DNA of 64,000 nt from Lumbricus rubellus. Its lineage: Eukaryota; Annelida; Clitellata; Crassiclitellata; Lumbricidae. Where the stretch lies: positions 33,788,813 to 33,852,812 of the forward strand of contig OX243820.1 in assembly GCA_945859605.1 (NCBI GenBank), written 5' to 3'. Shown piece after piece: positions 29,001 through 42,368 of this stretch; the first letter of the stretch is position 1, and the number at the start of each line of letters is the position of its first letter. Under the pieces are notes generated by a model that worked only from the letters and a program-made list of their open reading frames with translations, made no database searches and was not told where the DNA came from. A program made the position numbers and the translations under genes.

Positions 29001-31112
29001 TAATGCCAGTCCAAAAGTAACGCAAGGAGGAGGGCGACAGCGCCCTTGGCAACCGTAAGATCCTAGTGTCTGTCAGATCCCGTTCTTTCATAATGCCAGT
29101 CCAAAAGCAACGCAAGGAGGAGGGCGACATCAGCACCCTAGGCTACCACAGGATTTTAAGTCTGTCAGCTCTTGTTCTTTCGTAATGCCAGTCCAAAAGT
29201 AACGCAAGGAGGAGGGCGACAGCGCCCTTGACAACCATAAGATGTTAGTGTCTGTCAGCTCTTGTTCTTTCGTAATGCCAGTCCAAAAGTAACGCAAGGA
29301 GGACGGCGACAGCGCCCTTGGCAACCATAAGATGCTAGTGTCTGTCAGCTCTTGTTCTTTCGTAATGCCAGGCCAAAGCATCGGCAAGGAGGAGGGCGAC
29401 AGCGCCCTTGGCAAGCATAAGATGCTAGTGTCTGTCAGCTCTTGTTCTTTCGTAATGCCAGTCCAAAAGTAACGCAAGGAGGAGGGCGACAGCGCCCTTG
29501 GCAACCATAAGATGCTAGTGTCTGTCAGCTCCCGTTCTTTCGTAATGCCAGTCCAAAAATAACGCAAGGAGGAGGGCGACAGCGCCCTTGGCAACCATAA
29601 GATGCTAGTGTCTGTCAGCTCCCGTTCTTTCGTAATGCCAGTCCAAAAGCAACGCAAGGAGGAGGGCGACAGCGCCCTTGGCAACCGTAAGATGTTAGTA
29701 TCTATCAGCTCCCGTTCTTTCGTAATGCCAGTCCAAAAGCAACGCAAGGAGGAGGGCGACAGCGCCCTTGGCAACCGTAAGATGTTAGTATCTATCAGCT
29801 CCCGTTCTTTCGTAATGCCAGTCCAAAAGTAACGCAAGGAGGAGGGCGACAGCGCCCTTGGCAACCGTAAGATGTTAGTATCTATCAGCTCCCGTTCTTT
29901 CGTAATGCCAGTCCAAAAGCAACGCAAGGAGGAGGGCGACAGCGCCCTTGGCAACCGTAAGATGCTAGTGTCTGTCAGCTCCCGTTCTTTCGTAATGCCA
30001 GTCCAAAAATAACGCAAGGAGGAGGGCGACAGCGCCCTTGACAACCATAAGATGCTAGTGTCTGTCAGCTCTTGTTCTTTCGTAATGCCAGGCCAAAGCA
30101 ACGCAAGGAGGAGGGCGACAGCGCCCTTGGCAAGCATAAGATGCTAGTGTCTGTCAGCTCCCGTTCTTTCGTAATGCCAGTCCAAAAGTAACGCAAGCAG
30201 GAGCGCGACAGCGCCTTTGGCAACCATAAGATGCTAGTGTCTGTCAGCTCCCGTTCTTTCGTAATGCCAGTCCAAAAGTAACGCAAGGAGGAGGGCGACA
30301 GCGCCCTTGGCAACCTTAAGATGCTAGTGTCTGTCAGTTTCCGTTTTTTCGTAATGCCAGTCCAAAAGTAACGCAAGAAGGAGGGCGACAGCGCCCTTGG
30401 CAACCGTAAGATCCTAGTGTCTGTCAGATCCCGTTCTTTCATAATGCCAGTCCAAAAGCAACGCAAGGAGGAGGGCGACATCAGCACCCTAGGCTACCAC
30501 AGGATTTTAAGTCTGTCAGCTCTTGTTCTTTCGTAATGCCAGTCCAAAAGTAACGCAAGGAGGAGGGCGACAGCGCCTTTGCAAACCATACGATGCTAGT
30601 GTCTGTCGGCTCCCGTTCTTTCGTAATGCCAGGCCAAAGCATCGGCAAGGAGGAGGGCGACAGCGCCCTTGGCAAGCATAAGATGCTAGTGTCTGTCAGC
30701 TCTTGTTCTTTCGTAATGCCAGTCCAAAAGTAACGCAAGGAGGAGGGCGACAGCGCCCTTGGCAACCATAAGATAATAGTGTCTGTCAGCTCCCGTTCTT
30801 TCGTAATGCCAGTCCAAAAATAACGCAAGGAGGAGGGCGACAGCGCCCTTGGCAACCATAAGATGCTAGTGTCTGTCAGCTCCCGTTCTTTCGTAATGCC
30901 AGTCCAAAAGTAACGCAAGGAGGAGGGCGACAGCGCCCTTGGCAACCTTAAGATGCTAGTGTCTGTCAGTTTCCGTTTTTTCGTAATGCCAGTCCAAAAG
31001 TAACGCAAGGAGGAGGGCGACAGCGCCCTTGGCAACCGTAAGATCCTAGTGTCTGTCAGATCCCGTTCTTTCATAATGCCAGTCCAAAAGCAACGCAAGG
31101 AGGAGGGCGACA

Positions 31113-34100
31113 TCAGCACCCTAGGCTACCACAGGATTTTAAGTCTGTCAGCTCTTGTTCTTTCGTAATGCCAGTCCAAAAGTAACGCAAGGAGGAGGGC
31201 GACAGCGCCTTTGCAAACCATACGATGCTAGTGTCTGTCGGCTCCCGTTCTTTCGTAATGCCAGGCCAAAGCATCGGCAAGGAGGAGGGCGACAGCGCCC
31301 TTGGCAAGCATAAGATGCTAGTGTCTGTCAGCTCTTGTTCTTTCGTAATGCCAGTCCAAAAGTAACGCAAGGAGGAGGGCGACAGCGCCCTTGGCAACCA
31401 TAAGATGCTAGTGTCTGTCAGCTCCCGTTCTTTCGTAATGCCAGTCCAAAAATAACGCAAGGAGGAGGGCGACAGCGCCCTTGGCAACCATAAGATGCTA
31501 GTGTCTGTCAGCTCCCGTTCTTTCGTAATGCCAGTCCAAAAGTAACGCAAGGAGGAGGGCGACAGCGCCCTTGGCAACCGTAAGATGTTAGTATCTATCA
31601 GCTCCCGTTCTTTCGTAATGCCAGTCCAAAAGCAACGCAAGGAGGAGGGCGACAGCGCCCTTGGCAACCGTAAGATGTTAGTATCTATCAGCTCCCGTTC
31701 TTTCGTAATGCCAGTCCAAAAGCAACGCAAGGAGGAGGGCGACAGCGCCCTTGGCAACCGTAAGATGCTAGTGTCTGTCAGCTCCCGTTCTTTCGTAATG
31801 CCAGTCCAAAAATAACGCAAGGAGGAGGGCGACAGCGCCCTTGGCAACCGTAAGATGTTAGTATCTGTCAGCTCTTGTTCTTTCGTAATGCCAGTCCAAA
31901 AGTAACGCAAGGAGGAGGGCGACAGCGCCCTTGACAACCATAAGATGCTAGTGTCTGTCAGCTCTTGTTCTTTCGTAATGCCAGGCCAAAGCAACGCAAG
32001 GAGGATGGCGACAGCGCCCTTGGCAAGCATAAGATGCTAGTGTCTGTCAGCTCCCGTTCTTTCGTAATGCCAGTCCAAAAGTAACGCAAGCAGGAGCGCG
32101 ACAGCGCCCTTGGCAACCGTAAGATGTTAGTATCTGTCAGCTCTTGTTCTTTCGTAATGCCAGTCCAAAAGTAACGCAAGGAGGAGGGCGACAGCGCCCT
32201 TGGCAACCGTAAGATGCTAGTGTCTGTCAGCTCCCGTTCTTTCGTAATGCCAGTCCAAAAGTAACGCAAGGAAGAGGGCGACAGCGCCCTTGGCAACCAT
32301 AAGATGCTAGTGTCTGTCAGCTCCCGTTCTTTCGTAATGCCAGTCCAAAAGTAACGCAAGGAGGAGGGCGACAGCGCCCTTGGCAACCATAAGATGCTAG
32401 TGTCTGTCAGCTCCCGTTCTTTCGTAATGACAGGCCAAAGCAGCGCAAAGAGGAGGGCGACAGCGCCCTTGGCAACCGTAAGATGTTAGTATCTATCAGC
32501 TTCCGTTCTTTCGTAATGCCAGTCCAAAAGCAACGCAAGGAGGAGGGCGAACGCGCCCTTGGCAACCATAAGATGCTAGTGTCTGTCAGCTCCCGTTCTT
32601 TCGTAATGCCAGTCCAAAAGTAACGCAAGGAGGAGGGCGACAGCGCCCTTGACAACCATAAGATGCTAGTGTCTGTCAGCTAACATTTTTTCGTAATGCC
32701 AGTCCAAAAGTAACGCAAGAAGGAGGGCGACAGCGCCCTTGGCAAGCATAAGATGCTAGTGTCTGTCAGCTCTTGTTCTTACGTAATGCCAGTCCAAAAG
32801 TAACGCAAGAAGGAGGGCGACAGCGCCCTTGGCAAGCATAAGATGCTAGTGTCTGTCAGCTCTTGTTCTTTCGTAATGCCAGTCCAAAAGTAACGCAGGG
32901 AGGAGGGCGACCGCGCCTTTGGCAACCATAAGATGCTAGTGTCTGTCAGCTCTTGTTCTTTCGTAATGCCAGTCCAAAAGTAACGCAAGCAGGAGGGCGA
33001 CAGCGCCCTTGGCAACCATAAGATGCTAGTGTCTGTCAGCTCCCGTTCTTTCGTAATGCCAGTCCAAAAGTAACGCAAGCAGGAAGGCGACAGCGCCCTT
33101 GGCAAGCATAAAATGCTAGTGTCTGTCAGCTCCCGTTCTTTCGTAATGCCAGTTCAAAAGTAACGCAAGGAGGAAAGCGACAGCGCCCTTGACAACCATA
33201 AGATGCTAGTGTCTGTCAGCTCCCGTTCTTTCGTAATGCCAGTCCAAAAGTAACGCAAGGAGGAAAGCGACAGCGCCCTTGACAACAACCATAAGATGCT
33301 AGTGTCTGTCAGCTCCCGTTCTTTCGTAATGCCAGTCCAAAAGTAACGGAAAGAGGAGGGCGACAGCGCCCTTGGCAACCATAAGATGCTAGTGTCTGTC
33401 AGCTCCCGTTCTTTCGTAATGCCAGTCCAAAAGTAACGCAAGGAGGAGGGCGACAGCGCCCTTGGCAACCTTAAGATGCTAGTGTCTGTCAGTTTCCGTT
33501 TTTTCGTATTGCCAGTCCAAAAGTAACGCAAGGAGGAGGGCGACAGCGCCCTTGGCAACCGTAAAGTCCTAGTGTCTGTCAGATCCCGTTCTTTCATAAT
33601 GCCAGTCCAAAAGCAACGCAAGGAGGAGGGCGACATCAGCACCCTAGGCTACCACAGGATTTTAAGTCTGTCAGCTCTTGTTCTTTCGTAATGCCAGTCC
33701 AAAAGTAACGCAAGGAGGAGGGCGACAGCGCCTTTGCAAACCATACGATGCTAGTGTCTGTCGGCTCCCGTTCTTTCGTAATGCCAGGCCAAAGCATCGG
33801 CAAGGAGGAGGGCGACAGCGCCCTTGGCAAGCATAAGATGCTAGTGTCTGTCAGCTCTTGTTCTTTCGTAATGCCAGTCCAAAAGTAACGCAAGGAGGAG
33901 GGTGACAGCGCCCTTGGCAACCATAAGATGCTAGTGTCTGTCAGCTCCCGTTCTTTCGTAATGCCAGTCCAAAAATAACGCAAGGAGGAGGGCGACAGCG
34001 CCCTTGGCAACCAAAAGATGCTAGTGTCTGTCAGCTCCCGTTCTTTCGTAATGCCAGTCCAAAAGTAACGCAAGGAGGAGGGCGACAGCGCCCTTGGCAA

Positions 34101-35310
34101 CCGTAAGATGTTAGTATCTATCAGCTCCCGTTCTTTCGTAATGCCAGTCCAAAAGCAACGCAAGGAGGAGGGCGACAGCGCCCTTGGCAACCGTAAGATG
34201 TTAGTATCTATCAGCTCCCGTTCTTTCGTAATGCCAGTCCAAAAGCAGCACAAGGAGGAGGGCGACAGCGCCCTTGGCAACCGTAAGATGTTAGTATCTA
34301 TCAGCTCCCGTTCTTTCGTAATGCCAGTCCAAAAGCAACGCAAGGAGGAGGGCGACAGCGCCCTTGGCAACCGTAAGATGCTAGTGTCTGTCAGCTCCCG
34401 TTCTTTCGTAATGCCAGTCCAAAAATAACGCAAGGAGGAGGGCGACAGCGCCCTTGGCAACCGTAAGATGTTAGTATCTGTCAGCTCTTGTTCTTTCGTA
34501 ATGCCAGTCCAAAAGTAACGCAAGGAGGAGGGCGACAGCGCCCTTGACAACCATAAGATGCTAGTGTCTGTCAGCTCTTGTTCTTTCGTAATGCCAGGCC
34601 AAAGCAGCGCAAGGAGGAGGGCGACAGCGCCCTTGGCAAGCATAAGATGCTAGTGTCTGTCAGCTCCCGTTCTTTCGTAATGCCAGTCCAAAAGTAACGC
34701 AAGCAGGAGCGCGACAGAGCCCTTGGCAACCGTAAGATGTTAGTATCTGTCAGCTCTTGTTCTTTCGTAATGCCAGTCCAAAAGTAACGCAAGGAGGAGG
34801 GCGACAGCGCCCTTGGCAACCGTAAGATGCTAGTGTCTGTCAGCTCCCGTTCTTTCGTAATGCCAGTCCAAAAGTAACGTAAGCAGGAGCGCGACAGCGC
34901 CTTTGGCAACCATAAGATGCTAGTGTCTGTCAGCTCCCGTTCTTTCGTAATGCCAGTCCAAAAGTAACGCAAGGAGGAAGGCGACAGCGCCCTTGGCAAC
35001 CATAAGATGCTAGTGTCTGTCAGCTCCCGTTCTTTCGTAATGACAGGCCAAAGCAGCGCAAAGAGGAGGGCGACAGCGCCCTTGGCAACCGTAAGATGTT
35101 AGTATCTATCAGCTCCCGTTCTTTCGTAATGCCAGTCCAAAAGCAACGCAAGGAGGAGGGCGAACGCGCCCTTGGCAACCATAAGATGCTAGTGTCTGTC
35201 AGCTCCCGTTCTTTCGTAATGCCAGTCCAAAAGTAACGCAAGGAGGAGGGCGACAGCGCCCTTGACAACCATAAGATGCTAGTGTCTGTCAGCTAACATT
35301 TTTTCGTAAT
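31113..35310. repeat. higher-order repeat within the minisatellite (~2.5-2.6 kb period)
   Basis: 31,113-32,700 matches 33,636-35,310 unit by unit, with an offset of 2,523 that grows to 2,613 (exactly one extra 90-bp unit). Both blocks begin with the variant unit whose GACATCAGCACCCTAGGCTA segment also occurs at about 29,127 and 30,478, and in related form at 26,250. Confidence 0.8.
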
Positions 35311-36984
35311 GCCAGTTCAAAAGTAACGCAAGCGGGAGGGCGACAGCGCCCTTGGCAACCATAAGATGCTAGTGTCTGTCAGCTCCCGTTCTTTCGTAAT
35401 GCCAGTCCAAAAGTAACGCAAGGAGGAGGGCGACAGCGCCCTTGACAACCATAAGATGCTAGTGTCTGTCAGCTCCCGTTCTTTCGTAATGCCAGTCCAA
35501 AAGTAACGCAAGCAGGAGGGCAACAGCGCCCTTGGCAACCATAAGATGCTGGTTTCTGTCAGCTCCCGTTTTTTGTAATGCCAGGCCAAAGCAGCGCAAA
35601 GAGGAAGGCGACAGCGCCCTTGGCAACCGTAAGATGTTCGTATCTATCAGCTCCCGTTCTTTCGTAATGCCAGTCCAAAAGCAACGCAAGGAGGAGGGCG
35701 ACAGCGCCCTTGGCAACCATAAGATGCTAGTGTCTGTCAGCTCCCGTTCTTACGTAATGCCAGTCCAAAAGTAACGCAAGGAGGAGGGCGACAGCGCCCT
35801 TGGCAACCATAAGATGCTAGTGTCTGTCAGCTCCCGTTCTTTCGTAATGCCAGTCCAAAAGTAACGCAAGAAGGAGGGCGACAGCGCCCTTGGCAACCAT
35901 AAGATGCTAGTGTCTGTCAGCTCCCGTTCTTTCGTAATGCCAGTCCAAAAGTAACGCAGGCAGGAGGGCGACAGCGCCCTTGGCAACCATAAGATGCTAG
36001 TGTCTGTCAGCTCCCGTTCGTTCGTAATGCCAGTCCAAAAGTAACGCAAGGAGGAGGGCGACAGCGCCCTTGGCAAGCATAAGATGTTAGTGTCTGTCAG
36101 CTCTTGTTCTTTCGTAATGCCAGTCCAAAAGCGGCGCAAGGAGGAGGGTGACAGCGCCCTTGGCAACCGTAAGATGCTAGTGTCTGTCAGCTCTTGTTCT
36201 TTCGTAATGCCAGTCCAAAAGTAACGCAAAGAGGAGGGCGACAGCGCACTTGGCAACCGTAAGATGTTAGTGTCTGTCAGCTCCCGTTCTTTCGTAATGC
36301 CAGTCCAAAAGTAACGCAAGCAGGAGGGCGACAGCGCCCTTGGCAAGCATAAGATGCTAGTGTCTGTCAGCTCTTGTTCTTTCGTAATGCCAGTCTAAAA
36401 GTAACGCAAGGAGGAGGGCGACAGCGCCCTTGGCAACCATAAGATGCTAGTGTCTGTCAGCTCTTGTTCTTTCGTAATGCCAGTCCAAAAGTAACGCAAG
36501 CGGGAGGGCGACAGCGCCCTTGGCAACCATAAGATGCTAGTGTCTGTCAGCTCCCGTTCTTTCGTAATGCCAGTCCAAAAGTAACGCAAGCAGGAGGGCG
36601 ACAGCGCCCTTGGCAACCATAAGATGCTAGTGTCTGTCAGCTCCCGTTCTTTCGTAATGCCAGTCCAAAAGTAACGCAAGGAGGAGGGCGACAGCGCCCT
36701 TGACAACCATAAGATGCTAGTGTCTGTCAGCTAACATTTTTTCGTAATGCCAGTCCAAAAGTAACGCAAGAGAAGGGCGACAGCGCCCTTGGCAACCATA
36801 AGATGCTAGTGTCTGTCAGCTCTTGTTATTTCGTAATGCCAGTCCAAAAGTAACGCAAGAAGGAGGGCGACAGCGCCCTTGGCAACCGTAAGATGTTAGT
36901 ATCTATCAGCTCCCGTTCTTTCGTAATGCCAGGCCAAAATAGCGCAAGGAGGAGGGCGACAGCGCCCTTGGCAACCATAAGATG

Positions 36985-39676
36985 CTAGTGTCTGTCGGCT
37001 CCCGTTTTTTCGTAATGCCAGGCAAAAGCAACGCAAGGAGGAGGGCGACAGCGCCCTTGGCAACCATAAGATGCTAGTGTCTGTCGGCTCCCGTTTTTTC
37101 GTAATGCCAGTCCAAAAGCAACGCAAGGAGGAGGGCGACAGCGCCCTTGGCAACCGTAAGATGCTAGTGTCTGTCAGCTCCTGTTCTTTCGTAATGCCAG
37201 TCCAAAAGTAACGCAAGGAAGAGGGCGACAGCGCCCTTGGCAACCATAAGATGTTAGTGTCTGTCAGCTCCCGTCCTTTCGTAATGCTAGTCCAAAAGTA
37301 ACGCAAGGAGGAGGGCGACAGCGCCTTTGGCAACCATAAGATGCTAGTGTCTGTCAGCTCTTGTTCTTTCGTAATGCCAGTCCAAAAGAAACGCAAGGAG
37401 GAGGGCGACAGCGCCCTTGGCAACCGTAAAATGTTAGTGTCTGTCAGCTCCCGTTCTTTCGTAATGCCAGTCCAAAATAGCGCAAGGAGGAGGGCGACAG
37501 CGCCCTTGGCAACCATAAGATGCTAGTGTCTGTCGGCTCCCGTTTTTTCGTAATGCCAGGCCAAAGCAACGCAAGGAGGAGGGCGACAGCGCCCTTGGCA
37601 ACCATAAGATGCTAGTGTCTGTCGGCTCCCGTTTTTTCGTAAGGCCAGTCCAAAAGCAACGCAAGGAGGAGGGCGACAGCGTTTTTGGCAACCGTAAGAT
37701 GCTAGTGTCTGTCAGCTCCCGTTCTTTCGTAATGCCAGTCCAAAAGTAACGCAAGGAAGAGGGCGACATCAGCACCCTTGGCAACCATAAGATGTTAGTG
37801 TCTGTCAGCTCCCGTCCTTTCGTAATGCCAGTCCAAAAGTAACGCAAGGAGGAGGGCGACAGCGCCTTTGGCAACCTTAAGATGTTAGTATCTATCAGCT
37901 CCCGTTCTTTCGTAATGCCAGTCCAAAAGTAACGCAAGAAGGAGGGCGACAGCGCCCTTGGCAACCATAAGATGCTAGTGTCTGTCAGCTCCCGTTCTTT
38001 CGTAATGCCAGTCCAAAAGTAACGCAAGGAGGGTGACAGCGCCCTTGGCAACCGAAAAATGTAAGTGTCTGTCAGCTCCCGTTCGTTCGTAATGCCAGTC
38101 CAAAAGTAACGCAAGCAGGAGGGCGACAGCGCCCTTGGCAACCATAAGATGCTGGTTTCTGTCAGCTCCCGTTTTTTGTAATGCCCGGCCAAAGCAGCGC
38201 AAAAAGGAGGGCGACAGCGCCCTTGGCAACCGTAAGATGTTAGTGTCTATCAGCTCCCGTTCTTTCGTAATGCCAGTCCAAAAGCAACGCAAGGAGGAGG
38301 GCGACAGCGCCCTTGGCAACCATAAGATGTTAGTATCTGTCAGCTCCCGTTCTTTCGAAATGCCAGTCCAAAAGCAACGCAAGGAGGAGGGCGACAGCGC
38401 CTTTGGCAACCATATGATGCTAGTGTCTGTCGGCTCTTGTTCTTTCGTAATGCCAGTCCAAAAGTAACGCAAGCAGGAGGGCGACAGCGCCCTTGGCAAC
38501 CGCAAGATGTTAGTGTCTGTCAACTCCCGTTCGTTCGTAATGCCAGTCCAAATTAACGCAAGAAGGAGGGCGACAGCGCCTTTGGCAAGCATAAGATGTT
38601 AGTGTCTGTCAGCTCCTGTTTTTTTGTAATGCCAGTCCAATAGTAACGCAAGGAGGAGGGCGACAGCGCCCTTGGCAACCGTAAGATGTTAGTGTCTGTC
38701 AGCTCCCTTTCTTTCGTAATGCCAGTCCAAAAGCAACGCAAGAAGGAGGGCGACAGCGCCCTTGGCAACCGTAAGAGGCTAGTGTCTGTCAGCTCTTGTT
38801 CTTTCGTAATGCCAGTCCAAAAGTAACGCAAGCAGGAGGGCGACAGCGCCCTTGGCAACCATAAGATGCTAGTGTCTGTCAGCTCCCGTTCGTTCGTAAT
38901 GCCAGTCCAAAAGTAACGCAAGGAGGAGGGCGACAGCGCCCTTGGCAAGCATAAGATGTTAGTGTCTGTCAGCTCTTGTTCTTTCGTAATGCCAGTCCAA
39001 AAGCGGAGCAAGGAGGAGGGTGACAGCGCCCTTGGCAACCGTAAGATGCTAGTGTCTGTCAGCTCTTGTTCTTTCGTAATGCCAGTCCAAAAGTAACGCA
39101 AAGAGGAGGGCGACAGCGCACTTGGCAACCGTAAGATGTTAGTGTCTGTCAGCTCCCGTTCTTTCGTAATGCCAGTCCAAAAGTAACGCAAGCAGGAGGG
39201 CGACAGCGCCCTTGGCAAGCATAAGATGCTAGTGTCTGTCAGCTCCCGTTCTTTCGTAATGCCACTCCAAAAGTAACGCAAGCAGGAGGGTGACAGCGCC
39301 CTTGGCAACCATAAGATGCTGGTTTCTGTCAGATCCCGTTTTTTGTAATGCCAGGCCAAAGCAGCGCAAGGAGGAGGGCGACAGCGCCCTTGGCAACCAT
39401 AAGATGTTTGTATCTATCAGCTCCCGTTCTTTCGTAATGCCAGTCCAAAAGTAATGCAAAGAGGAGGGCGACATCGCCTTTGGCAACCATAAGATGCTAG
39501 TGTCTGTCAGCTCCCTTTTTTTCGTAATGCCAGTCCAAAAGTAACGCAAGGAGGAGGGCGACAGCGCCCTTGGCAACCGTAAGATGCTAGTGTCTGTCAG
39601 CTCTTGTTCTTTCGTAATGCCAGTCCAAAAGCAAAGCAAGGAGGAGGGCGACAGCGCCCTTGGCAACCGTAAGATG
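36985..39676. repeat. 2,692-bp higher-order unit, copy 1
   Basis: About 30 minisatellite units forming a block repeated immediately downstream at an offset of exactly 2,692. Frames of 252, 205 and 268 residues have identical translations in both copies, and I noticed no base difference in the lines compared. 2,692 is not a multiple of 90 because of indel-bearing units shared by both copies. Confidence 0.9.
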
Positions 39677-42368
39677 CTAGTGTCTGTCGGCTCCCGTTTT
39701 TTCGTAATGCCAGGCAAAAGCAACGCAAGGAGGAGGGCGACAGCGCCCTTGGCAACCATAAGATGCTAGTGTCTGTCGGCTCCCGTTTTTTCGTAATGCC
39801 AGTCCAAAAGCAACGCAAGGAGGAGGGCGACAGCGCCCTTGGCAACCGTAAGATGCTAGTGTCTGTCAGCTCCTGTTCTTTCGTAATGCCAGTCCAAAAG
39901 TAACGCAAGGAAGAGGGCGACAGCGCCCTTGGCAACCATAAGATGTTAGTGTCTGTCAGCTCCCGTCCTTTCGTAATGCTAGTCCAAAAGTAACGCAAGG
40001 AGGAGGGCGACAGCGCCTTTGGCAACCATAAGATGCTAGTGTCTGTCAGCTCTTGTTCTTTCGTAATGCCAGTCCAAAAGAAACGCAAGGAGGAGGGCGA
40101 CAGCGCCCTTGGCAACCGTAAAATGTTAGTGTCTGTCAGCTCCCGTTCTTTCGTAATGCCAGTCCAAAATAGCGCAAGGAGGAGGGCGACAGCGCCCTTG
40201 GCAACCATAAGATGCTAGTGTCTGTCGGCTCCCGTTTTTTCGTAATGCCAGGCCAAAGCAACGCAAGGAGGAGGGCGACAGCGCCCTTGGCAACCATAAG
40301 ATGCTAGTGTCTGTCGGCTCCCGTTTTTTCGTAAGGCCAGTCCAAAAGCAACGCAAGGAGGAGGGCGACAGCGTTTTTGGCAACCGTAAGATGCTAGTGT
40401 CTGTCAGCTCCCGTTCTTTCGTAATGCCAGTCCAAAAGTAACGCAAGGAAGAGGGCGACATCAGCACCCTTGGCAACCATAAGATGTTAGTGTCTGTCAG
40501 CTCCCGTCCTTTCGTAATGCCAGTCCAAAAGTAACGCAAGGAGGAGGGCGACAGCGCCTTTGGCAACCTTAAGATGTTAGTATCTATCAGCTCCCGTTCT
40601 TTCGTAATGCCAGTCCAAAAGTAACGCAAGAAGGAGGGCGACAGCGCCCTTGGCAACCATAAGATGCTAGTGTCTGTCAGCTCCCGTTCTTTCGTAATGC
40701 CAGTCCAAAAGTAACGCAAGGAGGGTGACAGCGCCCTTGGCAACCGAAAAATGTAAGTGTCTGTCAGCTCCCGTTCGTTCGTAATGCCAGTCCAAAAGTA
40801 ACGCAAGCAGGAGGGCGACAGCGCCCTTGGCAACCATAAGATGCTGGTTTCTGTCAGCTCCCGTTTTTTGTAATGCCCGGCCAAAGCAGCGCAAAAAGGA
40901 GGGCGACAGCGCCCTTGGCAACCGTAAGATGTTAGTGTCTATCAGCTCCCGTTCTTTCGTAATGCCAGTCCAAAAGCAACGCAAGGAGGAGGGCGACAGC
41001 GCCCTTGGCAACCATAAGATGTTAGTATCTGTCAGCTCCCGTTCTTTCGAAATGCCAGTCCAAAAGCAACGCAAGGAGGAGGGCGACAGCGCCTTTGGCA
41101 ACCATATGATGCTAGTGTCTGTCGGCTCTTGTTCTTTCGTAATGCCAGTCCAAAAGTAACGCAAGCAGGAGGGCGACAGCGCCCTTGGCAACCGCAAGAT
41201 GTTAGTGTCTGTCAACTCCCGTTCGTTCGTAATGCCAGTCCAAATTAACGCAAGAAGGAGGGCGACAGCGCCTTTGGCAAGCATAAGATGTTAGTGTCTG
41301 TCAGCTCCTGTTTTTTTGTAATGCCAGTCCAATAGTAACGCAAGGAGGAGGGCGACAGCGCCCTTGGCAACCGTAAGATGTTAGTGTCTGTCAGCTCCCT
41401 TTCTTTCGTAATGCCAGTCCAAAAGCAACGCAAGAAGGAGGGCGACAGCGCCCTTGGCAACCGTAAGAGGCTAGTGTCTGTCAGCTCTTGTTCTTTCGTA
41501 ATGCCAGTCCAAAAGTAACGCAAGCAGGAGGGCGACAGCGCCCTTGGCAACCATAAGATGCTAGTGTCTGTCAGCTCCCGTTCGTTCGTAATGCCAGTCC
41601 AAAAGTAACGCAAGGAGGAGGGCGACAGCGCCCTTGGCAAGCATAAGATGTTAGTGTCTGTCAGCTCTTGTTCTTTCGTAATGCCAGTCCAAAAGCGGAG
41701 CAAGGAGGAGGGTGACAGCGCCCTTGGCAACCGTAAGATGCTAGTGTCTGTCAGCTCTTGTTCTTTCGTAATGCCAGTCCAAAAGTAACGCAAAGAGGAG
41801 GGCGACAGCGCACTTGGCAACCGTAAGATGTTAGTGTCTGTCAGCTCCCGTTCTTTCGTAATGCCAGTCCAAAAGTAACGCAAGCAGGAGGGCGACAGCG
41901 CCCTTGGCAAGCATAAGATGCTAGTGTCTGTCAGCTCCCGTTCTTTCGTAATGCCACTCCAAAAGTAACGCAAGCAGGAGGGTGACAGCGCCCTTGGCAA
42001 CCATAAGATGCTGGTTTCTGTCAGATCCCGTTTTTTGTAATGCCAGGCCAAAGCAGCGCAAGGAGGAGGGCGACAGCGCCCTTGGCAACCATAAGATGTT
42101 TGTATCTATCAGCTCCCGTTCTTTCGTAATGCCAGTCCAAAAGTAATGCAAAGAGGAGGGCGACATCGCCTTTGGCAACCATAAGATGCTAGTGTCTGTC
42201 AGCTCCCTTTTTTTCGTAATGCCAGTCCAAAAGTAACGCAAGGAGGAGGGCGACAGCGCCCTTGGCAACCGTAAGATGCTAGTGTCTGTCAGCTCTTGTT
42301 CTTTCGTAATGCCAGTCCAAAAGCAAAGCAAGGAGGAGGGCGACAGCGCCCTTGGCAACCGTAAGATG
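39677..42368. repeat. 2,692-bp higher-order unit, copy 2
   Basis: Tandem partner of 36,985-39,676. It is followed by further units of one sub-type (CAAAAGCAAAGCAAGG) in which TTCTTTCG and TTCCTTCG alternate, suggesting 180-bp dimer amplification. Confidence 0.9.
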
